A stretch of DNA of 64,000 nucleotides, taken from positions 1 through 64,000 of the forward strand of contig NZ_PXZH01000001.1 of assembly GCF_003950325.1 (NCBI RefSeq), given 5' to 3'. Under the pieces are notes generated by a model. It did no database searches. It was not told the DNA's origin and saw nothing but the letters and a program-made list of their open reading frames with translations. A program made the translations under genes and the position numbers. Within the stretch, counting starts at the first letter, position 1; the number at the start of each line of letters is the position of its first letter. Below, piece by piece: positions 35,997 to 46,119 of this stretch. This DNA is from Vagococcus humatus (GTDB taxonomy: Bacteria > Bacillota > Bacilli > Lactobacillales > Vagococcaceae).

Positions 35997-36269
35997 GGAT
36001 GTTAAGAATCCATGTAAAATGTGTACAAGACGTTGACCAAGAGGAGTAGTTTTTGCCCCACTTTACAGAGAAAAAATCATGTGCTGAAAGATTTTTATGT
36101 GGCCTAAAATGAAGGTAGCTTGGTAGTTGGATATGTGAAGGTAATTAAAGTAATATATCCCGGCAGGTGGCCGTTATAGCACGCTAGAGTGGTAGAGTTT
36201 CTCTACAAATTAGGTGGTACCGCGAGTATTTCGTCCTAAGGCATGTTTGCCTTAGGGCTTTTTTTTAGC
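35997..36269 (+). ncRNA. T-box riboswitch of valS (specifier GUA)
   Basis: The T-box sequence AGGTGGTACCGCG (36212-36224) is followed by the TCGTCCTAAGGC terminator stem (CCTAAGGC/GCCTTAGG) and eight T. The specifier loop reads GAAG-GTA-GC, which puts a Val codon at 36115-36117. Uncharged tRNA-Val should bind and stabilise the antiterminator. The downstream gene is valS, as expected. The start of the element is approximate. Confidence 0.93.
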
Positions 36270-36419
36270 TTTAAATCAAGTTAAATTAACCGTTAGAACA
36301 GCGGAGATGGCTTAAAAATAAGCGTAAGAACGAAATCCTCTTGGTTTATTTTTAAGAATGTTTGGTAGGCCAAGTTAGGCCAAACAAACAGTTCAACCTA
36401 ATAAGAAAGGAAAGATACA
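36270..36419 (+). other. Additional structured leader between the T-box and valS
   Basis: The 150 nt after the T-box terminator contain CTTAAAAATAA (36311-36321) pairing with TTATTTTTAAG (36346-36356), and GTTTGG/CCAAAC (36360-36365/36380-36385) around repeated AGGCCAA units. No ORF of note. Its role is unknown; many T-box genes have a shorter gap here. Confidence 0.4.
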
Positions 36420-39059
36420 ATGGAAAACGAAAAAAATTTAGCGACAAAATATCAACCATTAGAAGTTGAACAAGGCCGCTATCAAAAATGGGTGGATGAT
36501 CAACGTTTTGCTCCAAGTGGGGACCCAGAAGCTAAACCTTATTCAATTGTTATCCCGCCTCCAAATGTAACAGGTAAACTGCATTTAGGACATGCTTGGG
36601 ATACAACGTTACAAGATATTATTATCAGACAAAAAAGAATGCAAGGGTATGACACTTTATGGCTACCAGGTATGGACCATGCAGGGATTGCTACTCAAGC
36701 AAAAGTAGAAGCTAAATTAGCTGAAGAAGGTGTTTCTCGCTACGATTTAGGCAGAGAAAAATTTATCGATAAAACATGGGAATGGAAAGAGGAGTATGCT
36801 GGCCATATCCGTGAACAATGGGCTAAATTAGGTATTTCTGTTGACTATAGCCGGGAACGTTTTACTTTAGATGATGGGTTATCTGATGCGGTTCGAAAAG
36901 TGTTTGTCGCACTTTATGAAAAAGGGTTAATTTACCGAGGGGAATACATCATTAACTGGGATCCAAAAGCTAAAACAGCTTTGTCTGATATTGAAGTTAT
37001 TCACAAAGATGTTGAAGGTGCTTTTTATCATATGCGTTATCCATTGGCAGATGGAAGTGGCTATGTAGAAATTGCGACTACTCGACCAGAAACTATGTTA
37101 GGTGATACAGCAGTAGCAGTGCATCCAGATGATGAGCGTTATCAAAACCTGATTGGGAAAAAAGTGGTGCTACCTTTAGTAGAAAAAGAAATTCCTATTG
37201 TGGCAGATCATTATGTGGACCAAGAATTTGGAACAGGTGTTGTAAAAATTACTCCAGCTCATGACCCTAATGACTTTGAGGTAGGTAATCGTCACAATTT
37301 ACCACGAGTAAATGTGATGGATGCTACAGGAAAAATGAATGAACTAGCAGGTAAATATGCTGGAATGGATCGTTTTGTTGCTAGAAAAGCCATTGTTAAA
37401 GATTTAGAAGAAGCAGGCTATTTAGTAAAAATTGATAAAATGGTCCACAGTGTAGGACACTCTGAACGAACTGGTGTAGTAGTTGAACCAAGACTTTCTA
37501 CTCAGTGGTTTGTGAAAATGGCTCCTTTAGCTAAACAAGCTATTGATAATCAAAAGACAGATCAGTCAGTTACTTTTTATCCAGAGCGGTTTAACCAAAC
37601 CTTCTTAACTTGGATGGAAAATGTTCATGACTGGGTTATTTCTCGTCAATTATGGTGGGGGCATCAAATTCCTGCTTGGTACCATAAAGAAACAGGAGAA
37701 ATGTATGTAGGGATGGAAGCTCCTAGTGATAGTGAAAATTGGGAACAAGATCCTGATGTGTTAGATACTTGGTTTAGTTCAGCGTTATGGCCGTTTTCAA
37801 CTATGGGATGGCCAGATACAGAAGCTGAGGATTACAAACGTTATTTCCCAACTTCCACTTTAGTAACAGGCTATGACATTATTTTCTTCTGGGTAAGTCG
37901 AATGATTTTCCAAAGTTTAGAGTTTACAGAAGAACGTCCATTTGAAAATGTCTTAATTCACGGTTTGATTCGTGATGAACAAGGCCGAAAAATGAGTAAG
38001 TCATTAGGTAACGGGATTGATCCAATGGAAGTGATTGAACAATACGGAGCAGATGCTTTGCGTTGGTTCTTATCTACAGGCTCATCTCCTGGTCAAGATG
38101 TACGTTTTAGTTATGACAAAATGGATGCTGCTTGGAATTTCATCAATAAAATTTGGAATGCTAGTCGATTTGTTTTAATGAATATTGAAGGCTTTACATA
38201 TGAAGATATCTCTCTAGAAGGACATAAAACTGTGGCAGATCGTTGGATTTTAACACGTTTAAATGAAACGATTGAAAGAGTGACTGACTTATCTGAAAAA
38301 TTTGAATTCGGTGAAATGGGCCGTTACTTATATAATTTTATTTGGGATGATTTCTGTGATTGGTATATTGAGATGAGTAAAGAAATTCTTTACGGCGAAG
38401 ACGAACAACAAAAACAGATGACCAGAAGTATTTTGGTGTATGTGTTAGATAGTAGTTTACGCTTACTTCATCCAATTATGCCTTTTGTGACAGAAGCTAT
38501 TTGGGAAAAAATACCACATACAGGGGACTCAATTGTTGTGGCTAGTTATCCAGTGGTTAATAGTCAATATACAGATGAAAAATCTGCTCGTGGTATGGAA
38601 GTGTTAATGGAATTAATTCGTTCTGTTCGAAATATTCGAGCTGAAGTGAATACCCCTCTTTCTAAACCAATTACGTTACTGATTAAAACTAAAGATCAAA
38701 CAGTTGAAGATTTCTTAAAAGAAAACACTGCTTATGTTGAACGTTTCTGTAATCCAGAAACTCTGGTCATTAGACAACAAGTGGAAGCACCAGAATTATC
38801 TATGAGTGCAGTTATAACAGGGGCAGAAATCTTTTTACCACTAGAAGATTTGATTAATCTGGAAGAAGAAATTGCTCGTTTAGAAAAAGAATTAGAAAAA
38901 TGGACCCAAGAAGTAGAACGGGTTCAAAAGAAACTAGCTAACGAACGATTTGTAGCTAATGCTCCTGATGCAGTGGTTGAAGGAGAAAGAGCGAAAGAAA
39001 CAGATTATCTAGAAAAACAACAAGCTGTTAAAGAACGAATTGCTACCTTAAAAAAATAA
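36420..39059 (+). CDS. valS: Valine--tRNA ligase
   Basis: Class I synthetase of 879 residues. The HIGH-type motif is in [16 protein letters not shown] (about 40-55), the editing CP1 domain follows ([17 protein letters not shown]), the KMSKS motif is [14 protein letters not shown], and the C-terminal coiled-coil arm ends the protein ([20 protein letters not shown]). AAGGAAAG precedes the ATG. Expression is under the T-box upstream. Confidence 0.97.
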   Translation: MENEKNLATKYQPLEVEQGRYQKWVDDQRFAPSGDPEAKPYSIVIPPPNVTGKLHLGHAWDTTLQDIIIRQKRMQGYDTLWLPGMDHAGIATQAKVEAKLAEEGVSRYDLGREKFIDKTWEWKEEYAGHIREQWAKLGISVDYSRERFTLDDGLSDAVRKVFVALYEKGLIYRGEYIINWDPKAKTALSDIEVIHKDVEGAFYHMRYPLADGSGYVEIATTRPETMLGDTAVAVHPDDERYQNLIGKKVVLPLVEKEIPIVADHYVDQEFGTGVVKITPAHDPNDFEVGNRHNLPRVNVMDATGKMNELAGKYAGMDRFVARKAIVKDLEEAGYLVKIDKMVHSVGHSERTGVVVEPRLSTQWFVKMAPLAKQAIDNQKTDQSVTFYPERFNQTFLTWMENVHDWVISRQLWWGHQIPAWYHKETGEMYVGMEAPSDSENWEQDPDVLDTWFSSALWPFSTMGWPDTEAEDYKRYFPTSTLVTGYDIIFFWVSRMIFQSLEFTEERPFENVLIHGLIRDEQGRKMSKSLGNGIDPMEVIEQYGADALRWFLSTGSSPGQDVRFSYDKMDAAWNFINKIWNASRFVLMNIEGFTYEDISLEGHKTVADRWILTRLNETIERVTDLSEKFEFGEMGRYLYNFIWDDFCDWYIEMSKEILYGEDEQQKQMTRSILVYVLDSSLRLLHPIMPFVTEAIWEKIPHTGDSIVVASYPVVNSQYTDEKSARGMEVLMELIRSVRNIRAEVNTPLSKPITLLIKTKDQTVEDFLKENTAYVERFCNPETLVIRQQVEAPELSMSAVITGAEIFLPLEDLINLEEEIARLEKELEKWTQEVERVQKKLANERFVANAPDAVVEGERAKETDYLEKQQAVKERIATLKK

Positions 39060-39082
39060 GACGAAATACTGGAGATGTGAAG

Positions 39083-40372
39083 ATGGAACTGCAAGAAGCT
39101 TTAGAATGGATTCATAGTCGTTTACCTTTAGGATCAAGACCTGGTCTAATTAGAATTAATGCTTTACTTGATGCTGTGGATAATCCACAGAAAAAGATCA
39201 AAACAGTTCATATTGGAGGAACTAATGGAAAAGGTTCTACCGTTACGTTTTTACGTTGTTTGTTAGAGGAAAAAGGTTATACTGTGGGAACATTTACTTC
39301 CCCATTTATTGAAGTATTCAATGAAAGAATTAGTATTAACGGTGAGCCCATTCCTAATGAAGATTTAGTTCAGTTAGTAGAATTATTCCAACCTATTGTA
39401 GAAAAACTGGATCAGGATGAAGAGTTAAAAGGGGCGACGGAATTTGAAATCATCACTGCGATGATGTTCCACTACTTCTATGAAAAACAAGTGGATTTAG
39501 CTATTGTAGAAGTGGGATTAGGGGGAACTTATGACTGTACTAATGTGATTACTCCACTGGTTACAGGGATTGTGACAATTGGTTTAGATCATATGGACAT
39601 TTTAGGGGATACTATTGAAAAAATTGCGGCTCAAAAAGCTGGGATTATTAAACCAAATCGCCCAGTTGTAGTAGGGAAGCTTTCTAAAGAAGCTTTAGGT
39701 GTTATTGAGTCAAAAGCGGTAGAAACAGATAGTCCTATTTACCGGTACAATCAAGAGTATCAAGTGAGTTATAAAGGGTTTGATGACTCAAGTATTGAAG
39801 AAGTCTTTACCTTTAAAAATGACACAGTAGAGTGGAGTGATTTACGCATTCCTTTAACTGGTCGTCACCAAGTAGATAATGCTAGTGTGGCTCTTCAGTT
39901 GTATTTGGCTCTAGCAGATGAATTAGGCTATACTTTCTCTAAAGATAGTGTTCAAGCTAGCTTTAAACAAGCAAGATGGGCAGGCCGCATGGAATGGATG
40001 CAAAAAAATCCTCCAATTATCGTAGACGGAGCTCATAATGAACCGGCTGTTCAAGTTTTAGTAGATAACTTAACGAAGGAATATCATCCAAAACGCTTGT
40101 TCACTATTTTTTCAGCTATTAACACAAAAGATATTTCTCATATGTTACATTTACTTGAAACAGTGCCTAATCAACATTTGTATGTGACTACCTTTGAGTA
40201 TCCTAAAGCTCTTTCCTTTAAAGAATATCAACAATTTGGGATTACCGAAGATAACTTTTTACCTGATTGGAAAAAAGGAATTGATCAAATAAAAGCTGAG
40301 ATGACAGAAGATGATTTACTAATCATCACTGGTTCTCTTTACTTTATCTCACAAGTACGTCATTATTTTTAG
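39083..40372 (+). CDS. folC: Folylpolyglutamate synthase / dihydrofolate synthase
   Basis: Mur-ligase-family enzyme that adds glutamate to folates and to dihydropteroate. The 429 residues have the P-loop HIGGTNGKGSTVTFLR, TSPFIEVFNERISING, and the C-terminal PPIIVDGAHNEPAVQVL. I chose the ATG at 39083, 8 nt after GGAG; an in-frame GTG at 39077 is too close to that site. It follows valS by 23 nt and is probably co-transcribed. Confidence 0.93.
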   Translation: MELQEALEWIHSRLPLGSRPGLIRINALLDAVDNPQKKIKTVHIGGTNGKGSTVTFLRCLLEEKGYTVGTFTSPFIEVFNERISINGEPIPNEDLVQLVELFQPIVEKLDQDEELKGATEFEIITAMMFHYFYEKQVDLAIVEVGLGGTYDCTNVITPLVTGIVTIGLDHMDILGDTIEKIAAQKAGIIKPNRPVVVGKLSKEALGVIESKAVETDSPIYRYNQEYQVSYKGFDDSSIEEVFTFKNDTVEWSDLRIPLTGRHQVDNASVALQLYLALADELGYTFSKDSVQASFKQARWAGRMEWMQKNPPIIVDGAHNEPAVQVLVDNLTKEYHPKRLFTIFSAINTKDISHMLHLLETVPNQHLYVTTFEYPKALSFKEYQQFGITEDNFLPDWKKGIDQIKAEMTEDDLLIITGSLYFISQVRHYF

Positions 40373-40382
40373 GAGGAATTGA

Positions 40383-41048
40383 ATGAAAACCATTCAAGGG
40401 GTTATTTTTGACATGGATGGCTTACTAGTAGATACAGAAAAACTGTACTATAAAGCCAATCATATCGCAGCTAAGTCTTATGGAATAGACTATACACAAG
40501 ATTACTACATGAAATTAGTTGGCATTAGTGATGCGGATACCTTTTTAATTTATCAACAAGATTTTCCTCATTTAAGCAAAGAGGAACTGGAAGAGTTTGT
40601 TCAACTAGGCTATAAAGAAGTGGAAAAATTATTTGAAGCGGGAGAAGCTAAGTTAAAACCAGGAGCCTTAGAGTTGTTGACCTGTTTAAAGGCTGAAAAA
40701 ATCCCCATGGTGGTAGCCTCTAGCAATTTAAGAAGATACATTGATTTATTACTAGAAACTAATCAGATTGCTCATTTTTTTGCAGATATTGTGTCTGGAG
40801 AAGATGTGAAACGTGCTAAACCAGATCCAGAAATTGTTAATCAAGCAGTGGCCAAATTAGCAGTCCCTGCTGCCAATATTCTGATGTTAGAAGATTCTAA
40901 AAATGGTGTTTTAGCAGCTAATCAGGCAGGGGTTCCTGTGATTATGGTGCCAGACTTAATAGCACCAACAAAAGAGTTAAAAGAACAAGTTTTGGGAGTT
41001 TTTGAAAGTTTAACTGATGTGAAAAATTATCTAGTTAGTTATCGATAA
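40383..41048 (+). CDS. HAD-superfamily hydrolase, beta-phosphoglucomutase-like
   Basis: The 221 residues show HAD motif I FDMDGLLVDTEKLYY, motif II VVASSNLRRYIDLLLE, motif III KRAKPDPE and motif IV MLEDSKNGVLAA, with a helical cap typical of the beta-PGM/phosphatase branch. The substrate cannot be told. AGGAGG precedes the ATG; it is 10 nt after folC and ends the valS-folC transcript. Confidence 0.85.
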   Translation: MKTIQGVIFDMDGLLVDTEKLYYKANHIAAKSYGIDYTQDYYMKLVGISDADTFLIYQQDFPHLSKEELEEFVQLGYKEVEKLFEAGEAKLKPGALELLTCLKAEKIPMVVASSNLRRYIDLLLETNQIAHFFADIVSGEDVKRAKPDPEIVNQAVAKLAVPAANILMLEDSKNGVLAANQAGVPVIMVPDLIAPTKELKEQVLGVFESLTDVKNYLVSYR

Positions 41049-41055
41049 AAAAATG

Positions 41056-41113
41056 AAAACACCTTTTTTTCTCAAATCTATCATTAGATACTGGAGAAAG
41101 AGAGGTGTTTTTT
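41056..41113 (+). terminator. Terminator overlapping the radC start
   Basis: AAAACACCTTTTTTTCTC (41056-41073) pairs continuously with GAGAAAGAGAGGTGTTTT (41094-41111), 18 bp with two G-U pairs, then T. The T run leads directly into the radC TTG start at 41112, and the radC ribosome binding site lies in the 3' arm. Confidence 0.8.
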
Positions 41114-41792
41114 GGTGGGACAAAATATTCCAGACTATTTATTGCTTCCAAGAGAACGGTTAAAAATATATGGTGAAAAACAATTGAGTAATCAAGAGCT
41201 ATTAGCTATATTATTAAGAACAGGAACAAAGCAGCACTCAGTTTTAGAGGTGTCAAAAAAAGTGTTTGAAAGCTTTAACCAATTGTCAGATTTAAAGGAA
41301 GCAAGTTTAGAAGAGTTAGCACAAATTAAAGGGATTGGTCCAATAAAAGCCATTGAAATTAAAGCAGTCCTAGAGTTAGGAGCTAGATTGAACCAAGGGA
41401 AACCAATGAAATTAGGGCGAGTTTATTCTAGTCAACAAATAGGAGATTTATTAGTAGCTGAATTAAATGGGTTATATCAAGAACATTTGCTTGTATTATA
41501 TTTAAATACTAAAAATCATATTATCAAAAAAGAAACTATTTTTATTGGCGGTTTAAATCAAAGTATTGCTCATCCAAGAGAAATTTTTCGGGTAGCTGTT
41601 CGCTGTTCAGCAGCTAAAATTATCTTGGCTCACAATCACCCTTCAGGAGATCCCTACCCTTCAAAACAAGACATAGACTTTACCGAACGTTTAGGTCAAT
41701 GCGGGGAGTTATTGAATATTCCATTGATTGATCATTTTGTGATTGGGGAAGAGTCTTATATTAGTTTTAAAGAGGAAGGTCTGTTGTTTTAA
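41112..41792 (+). CDS. radC: RadC-family JAB/MPN domain protein
   Basis: The 226 residues start with a helix-hairpin-helix region (SNQELLAILLRTGTKQHSV; LAQIKGIGPIKAIEI) and end with the JAB1/MPN metalloprotease-like domain, whose zinc ligands are in LAHNHPSGDPYPSKQDIDFTERL. Historically named for DNA repair, but a direct role is doubtful. The TTG start at 41112 follows GAGAGGTG, which is inside the upstream terminator stem. Confidence 0.9.
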   Translation: MVGQNIPDYLLLPRERLKIYGEKQLSNQELLAILLRTGTKQHSVLEVSKKVFESFNQLSDLKEASLEELAQIKGIGPIKAIEIKAVLELGARLNQGKPMKLGRVYSSQQIGDLLVAELNGLYQEHLLVLYLNTKNHIIKKETIFIGGLNQSIAHPREIFRVAVRCSAAKIILAHNHPSGDPYPSKQDIDFTERLGQCGELLNIPLIDHFVIGEESYISFKEEGLLF

Positions 41793-41826
41793 ATACTTTT
41801 ATTCTTAAATAATGAAAACGATATAC

Positions 41827-41855
41827 TTGCATTTATCTAGGGAATAAGGTACAAT
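41827..41855 (+). promoter_or_regulatory. cspA promoter and long cold-shock leader
   Basis: TTGCAT (41827-41832), 17-nt spacer, TACAAT (41850-41855). The transcript would have a 5' UTR of about 125 nt up to the ATG at 41987, long as is usual for cold-shock mRNAs that refold with temperature. Confidence 0.6.
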
Positions 41856-41986
41856 TATATTGTAATTTTGTTAGGTAACTAAATAGAAGTTGTGTAAGAT
41901 ATTGTTATTCTTGAAACACCTCTATCGTACCATTAGCAAGGATTACAATATATATAAGTGCTTTTAGCACGAGGAGGAACAGTTTC

Positions 41987-42187
41987 ATGGAACAAGGAAC
42001 AGTTAAATGGTTTAACGCAGAAAAAGGTTTTGGATTTATCCAACGCGAAAACGGAGATGACGTATTTGTGCATTTCTCAGCTATCCAAGGCGAAGGTTTC
42101 AAAACATTAGAAGAAGGTCAATCAGTATCTTTCGATATCGAAGAAACAGATCGTGGACCTCAAGCTGCAAATGTAACTAAAAACTAA
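41987..42187 (+). CDS. cspA: Cold-shock protein (CspA family)
   Basis: A 66-residue OB-fold RNA chaperone. Both RNP motifs are present: KGFGFIQ and DVFVHFS. It starts [16 protein letters not shown] and ends [10 protein letters not shown], as in Bacillota Csp proteins. AGGAGG precedes the ATG. Confidence 0.96.
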   Translation: MEQGTVKWFNAEKGFGFIQRENGDDVFVHFSAIQGEGFKTLEEGQSVSFDIEETDRGPQAANVTKN

Positions 42188-42205
42188 TTGATACAAATCA
42201 ATTCT

Positions 42206-42238
42206 GGCAATACTCTGGTCAAGGGTGTTGCCTTTTTT
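42206..42238 (+). terminator. cspA terminator
   Basis: GGCAATACTCT/AGGGTGTTGCC stem (G-U pairs included) and six T. Confidence 0.85.
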
Positions 42239-42250
42239 ATATGATAAAAC

Positions 42251-42283
42251 TGAAAAAATCTCCCAATTTGGGAGATTTTTTCA
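42251..42283. terminator. Bidirectional palindromic terminator
   Basis: TGAAAAAATCTCCCAA / TTGGGAGATTTTTTCA is a perfect palindrome, with a T run in both directions. It ends the minus-strand DUF3042 gene and backs up the cspA terminator. Confidence 0.9.
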
Positions 42284-42284
42284 G

Positions 42285-42452
42285 TTATCTTGCTCGGCTT
42301 TTACGCATAGCTTTTTTACGGTTATCTTCAATTTGTTGTTCTTTTTCTTCAATTGGTTCAACAATTGTTTTTTTAACTCCGTAAATAGCACCTGCAATTG
42401 TTGCTACAGTCATAGCTGTACCTGTAATGAAGCCTGACATAAATTTTTTCAT
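42285..42452 (-). CDS. DUF3042 family small membrane protein, 55 aa
   Basis: Read on the minus strand from the ATG at 42452. The product starts MKKFMSGFITGTAMTVATIA, continues GAIYGVKKTIVEPIEEKEQQ and ends NRKKAMRKSRAR, the pattern of DUF3042 proteins of Lactobacillales: one N-terminal hydrophobic helix (about 6-26) followed by a charged tail. AAAGGTGAT precedes the start. Function unknown. It stands alone, convergent with cspA and divergent from miaA. Confidence 0.85.
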   Translation of the reverse strand: MKKFMSGFITGTAMTVATIAGAIYGVKKTIVEPIEEKEQQIEDNRKKAMRKSRAR

Positions 42453-42609
42453 GATTCATCACCTTTTCCTTTTTCTCTATTATCCACTATATTAGTAAAA
42501 AAATCTAGTGTTATCCTTTCTTTATATCTACCTTTCTTTCATAAGGAAAACATGTTATAAAGAAAGAGAGTTGAAATTATAGGAAAGACTACATTTAGGA
42601 GTGTCGTAT

Positions 42610-43560
42610 TTGAGAGAAAAAGTATTAGTCATTGTAGGACCAACCGCTGTTGGTAAAACGAGTTTAAGTATTGAGTTAGCACAATTGTTCCAAGGAGAAA
42701 TTATTAGTGGAGATTCTTTACAAGTTTATGAAGACTTGAATATCGGAACAGCTAAAGTAACAGAAGAAGAACAACAAGGTGTGCCTCATTTTTTAATTGA
42801 TGTGAGAAAAAAAGAAGAAAATTATTCTGCCTATGATTTTCAGCAAACAGGTCGTCAGTTGATTCATGATATAAAAGAAAGAGGGCATTTACCGATTGTG
42901 GTGGGAGGAACAGGTTTATACATCCAATCTTTATTGTATCCCTTTGACTTAGGGGGGACCCCTTCTTTAGAAGCAGAAGAATTAAGAGAAGAGTTAGAAT
43001 TGTTCGAAAAAGAACAGGGAAAAGAAGCTTTATGGCAACGATTAAAAGAGGTAGATGAGTTAGCTAGTGCTAACATTCATCCTAATAATGTGAAACGGGT
43101 GATAAGAGCTATTCAAGTGAAAACATTGACAGGTAATAGTCTACTAAATCAAACAGGCCCAGATATTCGCCAGCTAAGTGAGGCCTTGTATGATGTTAAA
43201 TTAATTGGTTTAACAACTGACAGAGAGGTTTTATATCAAAGAATTAATGAGCGAGTAGATATAATGATGACTGAAGGCTTATTAGAAGAAGCCAAGTTAT
43301 TGAAAAACACCCGTGATTATCAAAGTGCACAGGGGATTGGCTATAAAGAATTTTTCCCTTATTTTGATGGACAGATTAGTTTAGAAGAAGCCATTCAACA
43401 GGTGAAACAAAATTCGAGACGATATGCTAAACGTCAGTTAACTTGGTTTCGTAATCGAATGACAGTGGAGTGGTGGGATATTCTTAGTTCAGACGAACAA
43501 CGTCAAGCGTTAGTTGAGTCTGTTGCAACGTGGTTAGACATACCAGAAAGTAGGAAATAA
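42610..43560 (+). CDS. miaA: tRNA dimethylallyltransferase
   Basis: Adds a dimethylallyl group to A37 of tRNAs reading UNN codons. The 316 residues include the P-loop VIVGPTAVGKTSLSIELA, ISGDSLQVYEDLNIGTAK and GGTGLYIQSLL. The start is taken as the TTG at 42610, 8 nt after AGGAG (42597-42601); the in-frame GTG at 42601 overlaps that site. First gene of miaA-hflX-ynbB-glnR-glnA. Confidence 0.94.
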   Translation: MREKVLVIVGPTAVGKTSLSIELAQLFQGEIISGDSLQVYEDLNIGTAKVTEEEQQGVPHFLIDVRKKEENYSAYDFQQTGRQLIHDIKERGHLPIVVGGTGLYIQSLLYPFDLGGTPSLEAEELREELELFEKEQGKEALWQRLKEVDELASANIHPNNVKRVIRAIQVKTLTGNSLLNQTGPDIRQLSEALYDVKLIGLTTDREVLYQRINERVDIMMTEGLLEEAKLLKNTRDYQSAQGIGYKEFFPYFDGQISLEEAIQQVKQNSRRYAKRQLTWFRNRMTVEWWDILSSDEQRQALVESVATWLDIPESRK

Positions 43561-43561
43561 T

Positions 43562-44806
43562 ATGACAGAAAAAGTAATTATCGTGGGTGTAGAGACTCAA
43601 GAAAATAGTCACACTTTTTGGGAATCGATGAAAGAGTTAGAAAATTTAACAGAAACAGCTCAAGGGGAAGTTGTTTATCAGTTGACACAAAAAAGAGACC
43701 GAGTAGACCGACAAACCATTATCGGAAAAGGTAAAATGGGAGACTTGGTTCAATTAGTCGAGGCTTATGAAGCAGACTTAGTAGTGTTTAATCAAGAATT
43801 AACTCCTAGACAAAATCAGCTGATTACCGATGCAGTAGGGGTAAGGGTTGTAGATAGAGTTCAGCTAATTTTAGATATATTTGCTTTAAGGGCTCGTTCT
43901 AAAGAGGGAAAACTACAAGTGGAATTAGCTCAGTTGTCTTATTTATTGCCTCGTTTAGTCGGAAAAGGTATTAGCCTATCTCGTTTAGGTGGTGGGATTG
44001 GAACTCGGGGACCAGGGGAAACTAAGTTAGAAACTGACCGGCGTCATATCCGAAATAAAATGACTAAAATAAAAAGAGAATTAAAAGAAATCAGTGCCCA
44101 CCGAGAAAGAAGTCGTAAAAAACGTAAGGACTCTAATGTTTTTCAAATTGGTCTAATTGGGTACACTAATGCTGGTAAATCAACACTATTAAATCAGCTA
44201 ACTGGCGCAAGTGCATATTCGAAAGATGAATTGTTTGCCACTTTAGATCCTTTAACTAAAAAGTGGTTGTTTCAGTCTGGTTTTGAAACTACTATAACGG
44301 ATACTGTTGGGTTTATTCAAGACTTGCCTACACAGCTAATCGAAGCCTTTCACTCCACTCTTGAAGAAAGTCAAGAGATGGATTTACTTCTTCACGTAGT
44401 AGATGCTAGTTCCTTTAACCGAGGAGTAGAAGAAAGAACGGTTGTGGAGTTATTATCTGAATTAGAAATGGCTAGTATTCCTGTTTTAACGGTGTATAAT
44501 AAAATGGATAAGGTGGATTCCGATGCCTTTATTCCGACATTATTTCCTCATTGTGCCGTGTCTGCTTTAGCGGATCAAGCAAAAGAAGTAGTCGAAGCAG
44601 AAGTTTTAAAGGTGTTAAAACAAAGCTTTATTCCCTATCAACTGTCATTACCTGCAGAAGAAGGCTATCAACTGACTCAGCTAATGGCTGATACCATTGT
44701 GGAAAAACAAGCATTCAATGAAGAAACTAGTCGGTATGAAGTGACCGGATATGCCCCTGAACATTCAAAATGGTTAAGAGAGGAAGAATTAAATGAATTG
44801 GACTGA
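43562..44806 (+). CDS. hflX: Ribosome-associated GTPase HflX
   Basis: GTPase that splits stalled or stressed 70S ribosomes. The 414 residues have the N-terminal HflX domain with GRLGGGIGTRGPGETKLETDRR-type sequence (here SRLGGGIGTRGPGETKLE) and a G domain with IGYTNAGKSTLLNQL (G1), DTVGFI (G3) and TVYNKMDKV (G4). It begins 1 nt after the miaA stop and overlaps the next gene by 14 nt. Confidence 0.95.
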   Translation: MTEKVIIVGVETQENSHTFWESMKELENLTETAQGEVVYQLTQKRDRVDRQTIIGKGKMGDLVQLVEAYEADLVVFNQELTPRQNQLITDAVGVRVVDRVQLILDIFALRARSKEGKLQVELAQLSYLLPRLVGKGISLSRLGGGIGTRGPGETKLETDRRHIRNKMTKIKRELKEISAHRERSRKKRKDSNVFQIGLIGYTNAGKSTLLNQLTGASAYSKDELFATLDPLTKKWLFQSGFETTITDTVGFIQDLPTQLIEAFHSTLEESQEMDLLLHVVDASSFNRGVEERTVVELLSELEMASIPVLTVYNKMDKVDSDAFIPTLFPHCAVSALADQAKEVVEAEVLKVLKQSFIPYQLSLPAEEGYQLTQLMADTIVEKQAFNEETSRYEVTGYAPEHSKWLREEELNELD

Positions 44807-46046
44807 CTCACTACATCCTGATTTAGTGGAAAAAATAGAAAAGGTAGATCAACAAATTGCCCCTGCTTGTCAAAAAGCACAGCAAGTTGCTCTTTATAAT
44901 CAAAAGAAAGTATTAGATGCTTTTCGGGCTCATCATTTGTCTGACAGTCATTTTGCTATGTCTACAGGTTATGGCTATGATGATTTAGGACGAGATGTCT
45001 TAGAAGAAATTTATGCAGAAGTATTTGGCACAGAAGACGCATTAGTTCGTCCGCAAATTATTTCTGGAACCCATGCGATTACGACTGCATTAATGGGAGT
45101 GTTACTTCCTGGAGATGAATTAATTTATATAACAGGAACTCCTTATGACACACTGTTAGAAGTAATTGGGATCGCCGGAGAAGGCATTGGTTCTATGAAG
45201 GAACAACAAATTGCTTATAACGAAGTAGCCCTAACTAAAGAAGGACAAGTAGACTTTGAAGGAATTAAAGCAAAAGTAACGGATAAAACTAAAGTGATTG
45301 CAATTCAGCGGTCAAGAGGTTATGATCAACGTCCTTCTTATACAGTTGCGGAAATTGAAAAAATGATTCAGTTTGTTAAAAGCAATTGGCCTGAAATTAT
45401 TATATTTGTTGATAACTGTTACGGAGAATTTGCAGAAGAGCTAGAGCCAACCAATGTAGGTGCGGATTTAATGGCAGGTTCTCTGATAAAAAATCCAGGA
45501 GGCGGTATTGTTAAAACAGGAGGCTACATTGTGGGCCGAGCAGATTTGGTTAAACGATGTGCTTACCGGTTAACAACACCTGGTGTAGGAAAAGAAGGGG
45601 GAGCGATGCTTTATAGTACGCATGAGATGCTTCAAGGCTTCTTTTTAGCCCCTCATGCTGTTAGCCAAGCGATTCAAGGAGCTATTTTTACAGCAGCTCT
45701 ATTAGAAAGCTTTGAGATTGAATCGACTCCTAAATGGAATGATCCTCGTACTGATCTAATTCAAATGGTGGAGTTAAGAGATAAAGAAGCGATGATTAAA
45801 TTCTGTCAAGCCATTCAACGATTTTCACCAGTAGATGCTCACGTATCTCCTATTCCATCTCCTATGCCAGGTTATGAAGATGAAGTGATTATGGCAGCAG
45901 GTACCTTTATTCAAGGAGCCAGTTTAGAATTAACATCAGATGGTCCAATTAGACCTCCATATATTCTTTACGTTCAAGGTGGATTAACCTATGAACATGT
46001 GAAAATTGCTGTATCATATGCTGTTAATGAAGTTTTTTGTCAATAA
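44793..46046 (+). CDS. ynbB: Methionine gamma-lyase-like PLP protein (YnbB family)
   Basis: A 417-residue Cys/Met-metabolism-type PLP protein, formerly called aluminium-resistance protein. STGYGYDDLGRDVLEEIYAEVFG, the VDNCYGEF aspartate and the PLP lysine in SLIKNPGGGIVKTGGYI fit. Its true reaction is not established. It overlaps hflX by 14 nt, with AGGAAG upstream. The order hflX-ynbB-glnR-glnA is the same as in Bacillus. Confidence 0.85.
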   Translation: MNWTDSLHPDLVEKIEKVDQQIAPACQKAQQVALYNQKKVLDAFRAHHLSDSHFAMSTGYGYDDLGRDVLEEIYAEVFGTEDALVRPQIISGTHAITTALMGVLLPGDELIYITGTPYDTLLEVIGIAGEGIGSMKEQQIAYNEVALTKEGQVDFEGIKAKVTDKTKVIAIQRSRGYDQRPSYTVAEIEKMIQFVKSNWPEIIIFVDNCYGEFAEELEPTNVGADLMAGSLIKNPGGGIVKTGGYIVGRADLVKRCAYRLTTPGVGKEGGAMLYSTHEMLQGFFLAPHAVSQAIQGAIFTAALLESFEIESTPKWNDPRTDLIQMVELRDKEAMIKFCQAIQRFSPVDAHVSPIPSPMPGYEDEVIMAAGTFIQGASLELTSDGPIRPPYILYVQGGLTYEHVKIAVSYAVNEVFCQ

Positions 46047-46063
46047 AATATAGGTAAACACGA

Positions 46064-46092
46064 AAGAGCTTAAATTTTTAAGCTCTTTTTTT
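46064..46092 (+). terminator. Terminator after ynbB
   Basis: AAGAGCTTAAA/TTTAAGCTCTT stem and T run. Confidence 0.9.
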
Positions 46093-46119
46093 GCTCTTTT
46101 AAAATAAAAACGTTTTCCA

